Of a DNA stretch of 64,000 nt, positions 21,274 to 31,195 are shown one piece after another. Numbering within the stretch: the first letter of the stretch is position 1; every line of letters begins with the position of its first letter. Below the pieces are notes generated by a model, which saw only the letters and a program-made list of their open reading frames with translations, had not been told where the DNA came from and did not search any database. Source of the DNA: Holtermannia corniformis. Its lineage: Eukaryota > Basidiomycota > Tremellomycetes > Holtermanniales. Both the position numbers and the translations under genes were made by a program. Location of the stretch: positions 409,811 to 473,810 of the forward strand of contig BCIJ01000002.1 of assembly GCA_001599935.1 (NCBI GenBank), read 5' to 3'.

Positions 21274-21507
21274 TTACAGCTGGACGTCACTATCACTGGT
21301 CACAATCGGCTTGAAGCCAAATACCTTTGTCCAGTGCGCTATCTCTTCGTCCAGTTCTGCGGGGGGAATCCAAACCATTTTAACAGGGTTAATGGCTGTA
21401 TTGAGCCTACAACTACGAGAGTAGGCGTCCTCGCTGGCATCCCAAGTCAAGGTCTTGGTCGTGATTGCTCCATGCCATGTATACGTCTTGTGTCCTTGCT
21501 CGCTCAT
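21274..21507 (-). CDS. Small-protein array member G
   Basis: Single-exon ORF of 77 residues. It begins MSEQGHKTYTWHGAITTK, followed by TLTWDASEDAYSRSCRL for the hairpin, a central NPVKMVWI, a helix PPAELDEEIAHWTKVFGF and a tail KPIVTSDSDVQL. It keeps the MSE start of F, the TLT strand and the IPPxE helix of E, but has replaced YTQ by YSR. A GGGTATAA element lies about 40 nt upstream. Its ATG overlaps the TGA of the trypsin-like ORF upstream in an ATGA arrangement. Confidence 0.5.
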   Translation of the reverse strand: MSEQGHKTYTWHGAITTKTLTWDASEDAYSRSCRLNTAINPVKMVWIPPAELDEEIAHWTKVFGFKPIVTSDSDVQL

Positions 21508-21878
21508 TGTGGCGGTAGGTTGTCGGTGGCAAACAGCTTGTTATACCCTACCAGTCTTGGCTCGGCATCGGGTGGACCACCTGATAGTCTTCCGTTATGA
21601 GACCACACACCTCGACGAGCCGCAGTGCCGAAATTGCGCTCCTCGGCGCCGAAACGCAAGCTCCTTTTTTGAAACCAAGCTGCTGCCACGTCGACGTCTT
21701 TGCTGGGGTTTTGGCGATTCAGCCACTTGAATTGATACAACGTCGGACGCGCCTGGCCACCGCCTCGATTGTCCTTTTGTGCGGCGCAGCAGTGGGCCAC
21801 TGTCAGGATCGAGAGCGGCGCCAGGCAGTTGACAACACCACCGGGTCGGATCCTAGTCACGTTCTCAACGATCAACAT
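21504..21878 (-). pseudogene. Trypsin-like serine protease remnant
   Basis: The ORF reads MLIVENVTRIRPGGVVNCLA, then ILTVAHCCAAQ, which looks like the catalytic-His motif TAAHC. DVDVAAAW follows, in the place of the catalytic Asp, and GRLSGGPPDAEPRLVGY near the end resembles GDSGGP. The Asp of GDSGG is replaced by Leu. Only about 40 residues separate the Asp-like and Ser-like motifs, where about 100 are normal, so a working protease is unlikely unless introns hide more sequence. The start is uncertain: the frame is open upstream with a Cys-rich stretch. It ends in the ATGA that starts member G. I regard it as a shrunken remnant. Confidence 0.35.
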
Positions 21879-22179
21879 CTCTGGCAGCGAGTCGGACGGT
21901 CGCGTGCATAGACAGCATCGGCCGCAGCATCGGGAAAAGAAATCAACATTGGGTTGGTTGATGCTCTAGCTGTCTTTCTGCGTGAGTGCAGTGTTGCAAG
22001 CGGTGCTGGGACACGAGCAAGCGGCGCTGACGAGCTGCTCGACGTCCCCCTTTGAACCTTGTCATCTCGCCCCTGACCCCTTTGTCCTTTTCCCATCCTA
22101 CTCGCTTGCCATCCCACAACCAACAGCAAACGAAAGCGACTCGGATCACTACACGCTCGTTACATCCCCACACTTCAAC

Positions 22180-23673
22180 ATGAGAGCAGGGATCGCGCTG
22201 CTCGCCCTTTTTGCAGCGCCTAGTGCGTTTGCCATCAATCAGCCCGCTCACAGGCGCCACCATGCCTTGCAAGCTCGGCAGGCTATGGGCTCGAACCAGA
22301 CAATCGGCGACGCGTCCGCCAGTGCCGAAAGCTCGGCTGCAAGCAGCGTGATTGCTAGCAGTGCCAGTGCCGAGCCCTCCGAAAGTGCCGTCGTGAGCTC
22401 GAGCGTGAGTGCGACTTCCTTTGATTGCGTGGTCGGTTCCATAGACTGACAGCTCGGACAGGCGGCTTCTGCCACACCCAGCCCATCGGCCGCGTCGTCG
22501 TCTGGCGGACTGCTCAGCCAGATCCTCGACACGCTCACGAATGAACCCTCGTCATCGTCCTCGATCGCGTCGTCTTCTTCTTCCGCTATCGAATCCTCCT
22601 CTTCCTCCGCCATCGCCTCTTCGTCCTCCACGACCTCAATCTCGACCGAGTCTACCGCTGCCGCCGCATCATCCGCGTCCTCAGTAGCAGTCGTCACAAC
22701 CGTCATCAGCACCGCGTCCCGCACCGCACCCTCGCTCGTCTCGACCTCGCGCTCCGCTTCGTCTTCGGCCTCCGCCGCCGCCGCGGATGGTGATACCGAG
22801 AAGAAGTCTTCTGGCCTCGGCAAGACGGCTCTGATCGCCATCATTGTCGTTGCCAGTGTAGTTGGCTTGATCGCCGCTGGCTGGACCCTGTTCAGGAAAT
22901 GGAAGCTCAGGCCGAGCAACAAGTTTGACGAGCGCATGCAGCCAATCGATTTCTCGCCCAGCCCGGGGGATCTGCCGGACCCATTGTGAGTGCTGCTACT
23001 GGACTTTTGTCGGTCAAGATCTGTCCAGACTGCCGTGCAGGGTGCGACGCTAGCCGACAAGGCTATGCATCCACTCTGAAACACGGCAGTCACACGATTG
23101 CTGCAGCCTACCCGTCCTTTTGACACCAGCTTACATCCTACAGCCTCGAAAAGACGCGCCACCGCCCGTCATCGATGAACTCGAATGGGTCCGCCTCCTC
23201 CGCCGATCGCCAGCGCCAGCAATTCGTCTCGGAACTCGACGCACCCGGCTACCCGCCTCCCGTCCCCGGTGTGCCCCAACACGACTTCACGGCCGGTCCA
23301 GGCCACTACCTCGACACGTCGCACGGCTATGCCGACCTGCAGCGCGGTCCCAGCTTCAACAACGGACAGTACTATGACCAGCCGCACACTCCGGACGGGT
23401 ACGAGTACCCGCCGCAGCCGCACAGCGGGTACCCCTTGCAGCCGCAGGCTCAGGCTCAAGGGTACCCGGAGCAGCAGTACCATCAGTACCAGGACCAGTA
23501 CCACGCTGAGCCGGGCCACGAGCAGCCCTATCAGCCGGGCTTGCAGCGTGAACCGAGCCTCGGTCGGCCCACAGGCGGTCAAGATGGCCCGTGAGTGTCT
23601 CGTTCTCTCGACGCCAGACTGGTAGCTGACTTGAGACAGGTACGCCCAAGCGGCTCAGTACCGCGCTTACTAA
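22180..23673 (+). CDS. Ser-rich single-pass membrane protein, Wsc/Mid2-like architecture
   Basis: The start MRAGIALLALFAAPSAFA is a signal peptide. A long Ser/Ala/Thr-rich extracellular part follows, suited to O-mannosylation. The membrane segment is TALIAIIVVASVVGLIAAGW, followed by the basic stop-transfer FRKWKLRPSNKF. The cytosolic tail is Pro/Gln/Tyr-rich with repeated GYP and QYH words (YPLQPQAQAQGYPEQ) and ends YAQAAQYRAY. Three introns are seen: about 22408-22461, 22987-23143 (long for this genome) and 23592-23639. The plan matches fungal cell-wall stress sensors of the Wsc/Mid2 type, but I see no WSC cysteine domain, so a role in wall sensing is inferred only from architecture. Confidence 0.7.
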
Positions 23674-24123
23674 GCAACCATTGACTCGCTGGCCGAGCCA
23701 CGCATGGACCCTCTTGCGTTTGCCCCAACCCATTTGCCATTTCTTGCTCACTTGTAATGGTTGGAGATGTATGGTATGTGTTGCTGACGTTTACCGCTTT
23801 GATCGCATATACGATGCTTTTACAGTGTGAGGGTCGCAAGAGGATGCAGCGTGCACTCCTCTCTACTTGGGTACAGCTGCGAAGCTGCACCTTCCTCTGT
23901 CCAGTCAGCACAGCAGGCAGAAGGCCGTTTGAGAACGAAGCATCGCATAATTGTCTCCCTTCTTTCACCGCGCGCGATAGTCGTTTCTACGCGCAAAGGA
24001 CGTCTTGCACTGCAAACGGGTAAAGGATGCTTCTCCTATGTGCATACAAGTCAGCAAGATATAAGAAGTCCCGTACGACTTCTATCACAACTCCACGACT
24101 CACAACCCAAACACGGCTATATC
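23674..24123. other. Intergenic stretch
   Basis: About 450 bp between two same-strand genes. I see no ORF or RNA gene that I can support; it should hold the upstream gene's 3' UTR and the downstream promoter. Confidence 0.4.
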
Positions 24124-24983
24124 ATGGCACCCAAGCTGCTCCTTCTTTCCCACCCGGTCAGTCAGGCGGGTAGCCGAGTAACCAACATGCTGATTGAATG
24201 ATGTTACAGACGTACCCGTCGAGTCCGGCGCACCACATCGCACAGATGATTGCCCTAGACACGGGGTCCACACATCTCAACTTCGATCTCATCTACACGA
24301 AAATCGACGCGCTGGTCGAGACCCTTGACACGCCTGATGCGATTGTGATCGTTGGCAGATGGACGACGAATAACAATGATGTGCTGGTGCAGCGCGGGGC
24401 TGGGAGGTGAGTCGCGTTTCTGATTACGCCTGGAGGAATTGGAGGCTGACAATGCAGGCTCGGCTATCGTCTCAAGCATCTCGATGAGGATGGACAGATC
24501 CCGGCGTATGAAGAAGATGGGAAGCGCGGGTTCCCGGGCGAACAAGAGACTTGGGAAACGAAAGTCGACGTTGACGGAATCGTCCATCAGCTTCAAACCG
24601 CAGGATGGAAGGTACGCTTTATCTGCTCCAAATTATCGGTTCTCACAGTGTTGACTTGCGTTCTACAGCATACGCGCGTCTGCGATACACGCCAGACAAG
24701 GCCAGAGGAAGAACGCTTCGGCAAATGGATCTGCGAGTATTTGTACTGCAAGCTTTTGCAGCGCTACCAGGCGGAGAAGACCCATGTTTTGCTTATTGAG
24801 GTCAGTGCTCTGAAATGTCTCCATCAGGTGAGAGCTGATAGTGTATAGCTTCCTGCCTCCAAGCAGAATGGCGGGCCGTACGATCTCTCCGAGTCGGAGC
24901 AGATTGTGGCGCTTACGACGAAGGCTGTGTTGGACGGCCTGGAGAAGTCACTCCACTTCAACCTCTCCTGTACATTCGGGTGA
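24124..24983 (+). CDS. Pyroglutamyl-peptidase-I-like protein, probably lacking the catalytic triad
   Basis: Spliced exons read MAPKLLLLSHP, TYPSSPAHHIAQMIAL, DAIVIVGRWTTNNNDVLVQR, RLGYRLKHLDEDGQIPAY, RFGKWICEYLYCKLLQRY and THVLLIELPASKQ. Length (about 220 residues), the VIVGR strand and the 'ICEYLY...LLIELP' block resemble peptidase family C15, whose motifs are (A)GxYLCN.xxY and F(I/V)HVP. The Cys of the first motif may be kept (WIC), but the His of HVP is replaced (IELP) and the catalytic Glu is not evident. If the family call is right, this is a pseudoenzyme. The first intron is about 24157-24210, phase 0. The stop is at 24981-24983. Confidence 0.45.
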
Positions 24984-25202
24984 CGCCAATTTGACGACTT
25001 GATGAGACGATGCTTGTACAGCTACTGAGCTGTGATGGAAGTATCCCAAGGCTTCACGTTGCCCGCTGGCGCAACACTGTCCAGAAAGCCTGCGGCGATG
25101 CGCCACGGTGCCTGAACATCGCTCGCGATTGCGCGTACGTCAGCGTGTGCTTGTTGCTGGAGAAGTCGAGTGATTCCCAGTGTCCCATCACTTTCTCCAA
25201 GC

Positions 25203-26087
25203 ATGTCCACTACGCGCATCCGTGCAGCAAACAATGTCAGACTTATCAAGACTGGCAACTGACATGCTAACCCTTCCTACAGCGCTCACCCGCAGCCTTG
25301 GCGCCAGAGCTCCCCAGACGATATGCCGAAATGTGTGTTGACTTGCGCAGTGACCGAGCTGATGATTAGCGAGGTACAGCTGATACACGTCCGGGAGCTT
25401 TCAGTCAAACTCAGGGATGCGGTCTATGAGCTTCTTGACGCTAATATGGGTGAAATGTTGGTCTTCTTTTGGTACGACACTCGGCTGACGTGCTGACGAT
25501 CTCAGGACGCGTCATTCGAGCTTCGCAACGAACGAAGCGGAGAAACGAGAGGAGCTGTTCGAGGATACGACTCGGTATCTCCTTGCGCGGGTTGGGGAGG
25601 AATTGGTTGGATACTTGTCGTTTCGCTTTGACATTGAAGAGACACTGGATGGCGACGCCGAGGTGATCTACTGGTGCGTACTGGCGGGACAATCAAGGCG
25701 GTGTACGATCGGCTGACGGATGGTGTAGCTATGAGTTACAACTTACAACCTCTGTTAGGGGTCAAGGGCTCGGCAAGACCCTTCTTGGGCTATATGAGCG
25801 GATTGGCAAGCGAGCGGGGATGAGCAAGGCGATGCTCACGCTGCTCAAGAGTGCGTGGGCTATCCTACAGAAACCTGGACCATTGGCTGATCCAAGCAGG
25901 CAATGTCAACGCAGCCGGTTTCTACGAAAGCCAGGGGTAAGTGACTCATCACGTTCATCATGGCAAACCGAGGCTGATGGACAGATACACGCCTGATGAA
26001 ATCGATCCCACGAGGATGCAAGAAGAAGATGAAGACGAGGACGAAGACGAGAATGTCGATTATCGGATCCTTAGCAAGCCATTATGA
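25203..26087 (+). CDS. NAT4: N-alpha-acetyltransferase 40 (NatD), histone H4/H2A acetyltransferase
   Basis: NatD acetylates the N-terminal Ser of histones H4 and H2A. The model starts MSTTRIRAANN and continues RSPAALAPELPRRYAEIEVQ, IHVRELSVKLRDAVYELLDA and MGEMLVFFWTRHSSFATNEA. The core then reads REELFEDTTRYLLARVGEEL, YLSFRFDIEE and YELQLTTSVRGQGLGKTLLG; RGQGLG is the acetyl-CoA-binding loop. It closes with SKAMLTLLK, NVNAAGFYESQGYTPDEIDP and VDYRILSKPL. The order and spacing match NAA40/Nat4, including the KREE...D..YL region specific to it. There are at least six short introns. The stop (26085-26087) overlaps the end of the convergent ORC6 gene by 6 bp. Confidence 0.85.
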
Positions 26088-27176
26088 TGCATCCGCAGCT
26101 GGCTCGACTGGACTTTGCCGTTGACTGAACCCGAGATACACGTCTGCCAGTGTCTTTGGTGTCGATGCGGAGACTTCGGGTAATGGATGGCCATGGGTGG
26201 CGCACCAATTCGGCAGCTCGTCCAACAGCTGTCTACTTCAGCTTTCTGACGTTCAGGCAGGGATGATTAGACTCACCCGGCCCAGCACATCACCACCTCC
26301 AACACCCCACACAGCCTCAGCATAAGTCCAGTCCCTTCGACATCTTGCCGTCTGCACCAACTCGACCCTGTGCGGTCTCACAGCCCTCCGTCTCGCCTCC
26401 ATCTCACGTTCCAACCCCGCCTCTTCCTCCTCCCTCATCCTATCGGCCCTCCTCAGAGCCTCAGTGGGCGTATCCGGCCTGGCCGCGAGAAAAGCCGTCA
26501 TATCGACGCCTCTTGTCCGTGTCCTTCGTTTACTAGGCGTCTCCAAAACCTCGTCTTGCCTCGCTGATCGACTCGAGCTCGCCACAGGATCCAAACGAGG
26601 ACTGCTCTCGCGTTTACGTTTACTGGGCGTGATGTCGTTCTTGAGAGGACTGCCTTTGGACAGCAGTCCGTCGAGGTTGAGGCCCGACGCGGGACGAGGT
26701 GGTCGTTTCCGGCTCTGAGGGGTCGTCAAGCGTTGCGCGAGCTCTGCCATTTCTTTAGACGTTGACGAGGGCGAGGTCGATCCATGGCTGATTCGAGTGG
26801 ATTTACGAGGGGTCGTAGGGGACGCTAGCAGCGTTCGAGCTTGGGCAAGGCAAGCTCGGAAATGCGGGAGTGAGACTGAGGATGCCTTTTGGGCCGAGCG
26901 CTCAGGCAGGTCATTGCTGTGGATCCTATCCAGGTCGTATAGCTATTAGCATCCTGTCATTGTCCACATGCAAACGCCCGGAGAGACATACCGCTCAGCT
27001 GCGAGAAACGCACTGACGCCAGGCAACGCTGCTCTCTCCTCTGGCTTCAAGTCGTGTCCTTTCCCGGCGGCCGTGTGAGCTCGGAGCGTGCCAAGGATCG
27101 AGACGGCGATGGGGATCGCTTCGTGTGTGACCGAGGGGAAGAAGGGTTGGATCTCGGCCGTGCGAGAGGAGGACAT
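26082..27176 (-). CDS. ORC6: Origin recognition complex subunit 6
   Basis: ORC6 helps load the MCM helicase at replication origins. The start, MSSSRTAEIQPFFPSVTHEA, leads to a TFIIB-like helical region: AIPIAVSILGTLRAHTAAG, ALPGVSAFLAAERYDRIHSN, DLPERSAQKASSVSLPHFRA. A long charged, low-complexity middle follows with SP/TP sites and basic clusters (TPSKRKRESSPR, TPSKRRTRTRG) that fit CDK phosphorylation and nuclear import. The C-terminus reads DWTYAEAVWGVGGGDVLGR then LLDELPNWCATHGHPLPEV, joined at the AG of gacag. The family call rests on the AFLAAER...QKASSVS pattern and this C-terminal helix. The terminal stop at 26082-26084 lies within the end of the NAT4 coding region. Confidence 0.62.
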
Positions 27177-27351
27177 GGTCGTTCAAGACGCGGTGGCGAG
27201 TCGTGCATCGTCTTGGCCTGTGCGTCGCCTGCCTCTGTCGTTCATGTTGCTGCGCTCACTTGTGAAGAGAACGCAAGCCTGAGTGCGAGCACGCTGACCG
27301 AGCCCATAGCAATACATCCGAGATACAACTTGAGCAACAACCGATGTGCAC

Positions 27352-28322
27352 CTATGCCGCCATCGCAACACGCTCTTTCTCCGCTGCCGAGCGACCGTCA
27401 GCGACCTACGTGCACATCCAGCTGTACACTTACTATCCGCAGTTTGCGCTTGATCTCGCTCTGTCTGTTGCTCTGGCTGCTGGGGCTCTTTGACGGGGAC
27501 CGACGGCAAATGGACAGGCCCCTGTGCAGGGACGTCGGGGATGGCGGGCTGCTACGTGAGCGTGTAAAGTCGCCAGCTTGACGCAAACAGACCATTGCCT
27601 CTTGCTCGAGCTGGGCGAGCTCTGCCTGCACAGCGTCTTCCTCCTCGGGTGACATCTTGGACATGAGAGCCTCGTCGATCTCCTGCATATGCCTATCAGC
27701 ACCACCACCATCCGTCAACACATGGACTCACCCGCTGGTACTCGACCCCTTCTCTCGTCTTGTCCATCAGCCGCTCGACCTTGTCCGGGGTCATCTCGGC
27801 ATGCAGCTGCTTGAGTACATCGTTGCCGACGGACAGGCCATGCAGGACGGTGGCTTGGATCTGGGTGAACTCGATTGATGCTACCTGTGCAATGTCAGTC
27901 TCGCAACCTCATTCAAGCCAGAGAGCGGCTCACAAGCTCTTGTAGTGTCTGTAGCTGTCCATCCGTCTTAGCCAAGAGCTGCTCCTGATACTTGCGTTGC
28001 CGCAGAGCCGTGAGGGCGCGAGACTGCTTCATCAGCCCCGGGAAAGCACCAAGGCAGTACTGACCTTGTTGCCGGCTGCCAAAGCTTCTTTCGCAATCTC
28101 ATGCTCTCGATCGAGTACGACTTGCAGCTATCGAAGCGATCATTAGACACAGAGCAGTGTGTAGATCACCCTCGACGGACCCGCTTCTGGTACTGCTTCA
28201 TCTTGTCCCTCTGCAGCTTGAGACTGGCTCCTCAGTCGGTGTTCTCTTCATCTCTGACAGACTCACTCGAGCACTGCCCTATCCTGGGCAGTGATCTTGG
28301 GAGCCGATTGCCCAGCACCCAT
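27352..28322 (-). CDS. VPS20: ESCRT-III subunit VPS20/CHMP6
   Basis: VPS20 nucleates ESCRT-III filaments on endosomes for multivesicular body sorting. The start MGAGQSAPKITAQDRAVL carries the Gly-2 myristoylation site typical of the family. Later exons include the helical Snf7 core with IEFTQIQATVLHGLSVGNDV, then REIDEALMSKMSPEEEDAVQ and ELAQLEQEAM. The tail is PAIPDVPAQGPVHLPSVPVK followed, across a last short intron, by EKERVAMAA with the stop at 27352-27354. Length is about 220 residues, normal for the family. It diverges from the golgin gene with 163 bp between starts. Confidence 0.9.
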
Positions 28323-28485
28323 AGTGGATACGACAATCTCGCGGCCAAGGTCGTCGTCGTTGGTGCCGTCGTTCCCCGCCGTGGACGCGACGACATCCAT
28401 CCCTTCGACCCGCAATCATCATCATTGGTAACGTCGCTCAGCACGGCGTCACAGCTCGAGTGAGAGCAGGGGCTCGCCGTCTGTC

Positions 28486-31178
28486 ATGTTCAACGTCGCG
28501 TCAGGCCTGGGCGACCGCTTCAAGTCGGTCGTGAAGGACCTCGAGGCGACCGGGGCATCGCTCCAAGCTCGCGCATCTCAAGCTGCAGGCCCGCTCTCTC
28601 CAAACGAGTCATCGCCTACAAAGTCGCCAGGGCTGCATTCCCACTTTCTGTCTGATGGCCTCAAGCGAGGGTTTCTCGGTCACTCGAGGGAGGCGGTGCC
28701 AGCAACCGACAAGGAGCTCAAGAGCTTGCCCTCGCCTGAAGCCTCGACCTCAACATCGTCTCGTCCAGCTTCACCTGCAAACTTTCTCTCTTCATCATTC
28801 GCATTGGGATCACTATCGTCCACACGGTCTCCTACACCCACTCCGAAACTACCTTTGCCCAACCCTGCGGATCCAGCTAGCTATCCTCTTCCTCCTTCGC
28901 CCACACTAGAACCACAAGAGGTCACTGCACCCTCCTTCGATCCGCTCGGGGCATCGCCTCTCTTGCCACCGCAAGATGTCAAGACAGCCGCCCCAGTCAT
29001 AGATGTACAAGTTGCTACACCCGACGCCGAACGAGATACCAAGCTAGAAGCCAAAGAGGAGCCTCCGCGGCTAAGTCTAGAAGACAAGAGTGCAGATGTA
29101 GATCCCGTCAAGGAGCTGGCTGATTCAGAGAGGCGGTACAAGGGTACGCAACTCTCGAATGCCCATCGTACAATAGCTGAGTTGGATTCAGACCTATCAT
29201 CGCGTTTCACAACCCTACTATCGCAGTCTCACGCTGCCAACAAGATCCTTCGCGAGTATACGCCGGTCGAGGGCGGCATTGGGGATGCAGATGCGTTCGA
29301 AGGATGGGTCAGGATGATGAAGACCAAGGTGGACATGGGTGCCGACGAGATGCGGCGGCTGCAAGACAAGATCAGACGTGAGTCGCCTCACAGTCATGAC
29401 ACATGCTGATCTGTTCACCTAGTGCAAGACTCGCGGATAGAGGAAGTGCGCGACACTCACCGGCTAGAGTCAACCTCCAACACCGAGCTCGTTGCCAAGC
29501 TGCGCGCCCAGCTCGCACAAGCCGAAGCCAAATTGTCATCTGAAGCATCCCACATGCTCACGCTTTCCCAAACCAAGGCCGAGCTCGCAAAGGCCCAGCA
29601 GCAAGCCAAAGACGAGGAGGAAAAGCGAACAAAGGCCGTCTCGCTGCTCAAGACATTACGGCTGAAGAATGTCAAGCTGGAAAAGGAAAAGGAGGAGATT
29701 GAAAAAGATCGAGCGGAAGAGAGAGCTGAGCGGAGTCGGGCGACAGAGGATATGGAGCGCGTCAAGGCCGAACGTGAGCGCGAGGTCGTGGCCCTGCGAA
29801 AGGGCTTTGAGCGCGAGGTCGCAAGTGTGAAGGAGAAGCATGAGCGTGAGCTTTCGCAAAAGAAGGGTGCTTGGGAGCTTGAGATGATTACGACCAAGGT
29901 CTGTCGCTCGTTCGCTCTCGTCGAGACCGTAGCTGATAATGTCAACAGGCCACGCATGCGAAGGAACTCGCCAACAAATCATCTCGCATCAACGCGCTCG
30001 ACACGACGGTTCGCGATTTGACGACGACCAAGCAGGAGCAATTCGACAGCTTGCAAACCAAGCAGAGCGAGCTCGAGACGGCTAAAGCCGAGTTGCAAGC
30101 TCTCCAAACGCAAACCAAAGAACTGCAATACCAGCTCCGCGAAGCTCAAGACCGCTGTGCATTGCTTGAAGATGGGATTGCCGATGCCAAGCGCATTGGG
30201 CGGACCGCGACGCCTCCGCCAACGCAGAGCAATACAGACGTCACACGACTGCTCGCCGAAGCCGAGGCACGTTCCGAGACCAAGCTGTCCGACTTGCGGG
30301 CCAAGATTCGGTCATTGGAAAAGGAGCGTAATGAAGCCGAAGAGGAATGGGCGCGGAATCTGCAAGATCGCCTGCGCGAGGTCGAAAAGTTGCGGCGGAC
30401 AGTGCAAGAAAAGGATGCCGAGTATGCCGAGAGCGTGCGGACGCGCAAGGAGCGTGAAGCGGCGATTGAGCAGCTCGAGCTGCGCGTCAAGGAGCGAGAG
30501 AAGCAGATGAACAGCCTGCGCGCAGAGGTTGCCGAGGCGGAGAATGACAAGGTTGATGCTGCGAATGCGGAAGTGAGTTTCTGGCTTGTAGGACGGAATC
30601 ATCGTTGACGGCACAGAAATCCGCGCGGGACGACGTCGCTAGCCTTCAGGTGCAGATCTCAACACTGCAAGGCCAACTCGACGAGGCCAAGGCGCACGCC
30701 GTGCAGCTCAAGGCGAACAACAAGGTCAGTATCACGTTGTAGTACTACGTCGGGCTGACATGATCAGACCGTCCGCGACGAGCTGCGCAAAGTCCAGTCG
30801 TCGGTGCAACTGCTCGAGCGTCAGCGGAATCCCGGTGTCGGGTATTGGTCAGCCAGTGGCTCGCGATCCGGCATCGCTAGCCCAGAGCACGTCGCAACGC
30901 CCAGCAAAGAGCTACGCCGCTCTCTTGAGCACGTCGAAACGCAGAGTACACGAACGGCCAGTCCGGCTCCAAGCGGCAACGAGGAGGAAGTCAACCTCGA
31001 GTATTTGCGCAACGTCATCTTGCAATTCCTCGAGAACAAGGAGATGCGGGTGAGCTCTGTCGTACTTTAACCGCCCCCGATCTGACGCTGGCAGCCAAAC
31101 CTCGTCCGTGTGCTCTCAGTCATTCTGCGTTTCACCCCGCAAGAGCTGCGGCGGCTCAACGCAAAGCTGCAGAGCTGA
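28486..31178 (+). CDS. IMH1: GRIP-domain golgin (Imh1-like)
   Basis: A trans-Golgi tether recruited by ARL1. The N-terminus MFNVASGLGDRFKSVVKDLE is followed by Ser/Pro-rich sequence. From about residue 210 a long heptad-rich coiled coil runs almost to the end (for example KTLRLKNVKLEKEKEEIEKD and EREREVVALRKGFEREVASV). The last 50 residues form the GRIP domain: EEVNLEYLRNVILQFLENKE, an intron, then PNLVRVLSVILRFTPQELRR and LNAKLQS. The Tyr of LEYL is the residue that contacts ARL1 in known GRIP domains. Short introns interrupt the coiled coil. An ARL1 gene lies at the right end of this window. Confidence 0.85.
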
Positions 31179-31195
31179 TCATGCATGTCATCATA

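Noticed and set aside
22248..23162. 304-codon open frame on the minus strand, Glu/Asp/Val-rich
   Set aside because: It is the antisense of the Ser/Ala-rich ectodomain; serine codons TCC/TCG/TCA read backwards give Gly, Arg, Glu-like runs. The plus-strand reading has a signal peptide and membrane segment.
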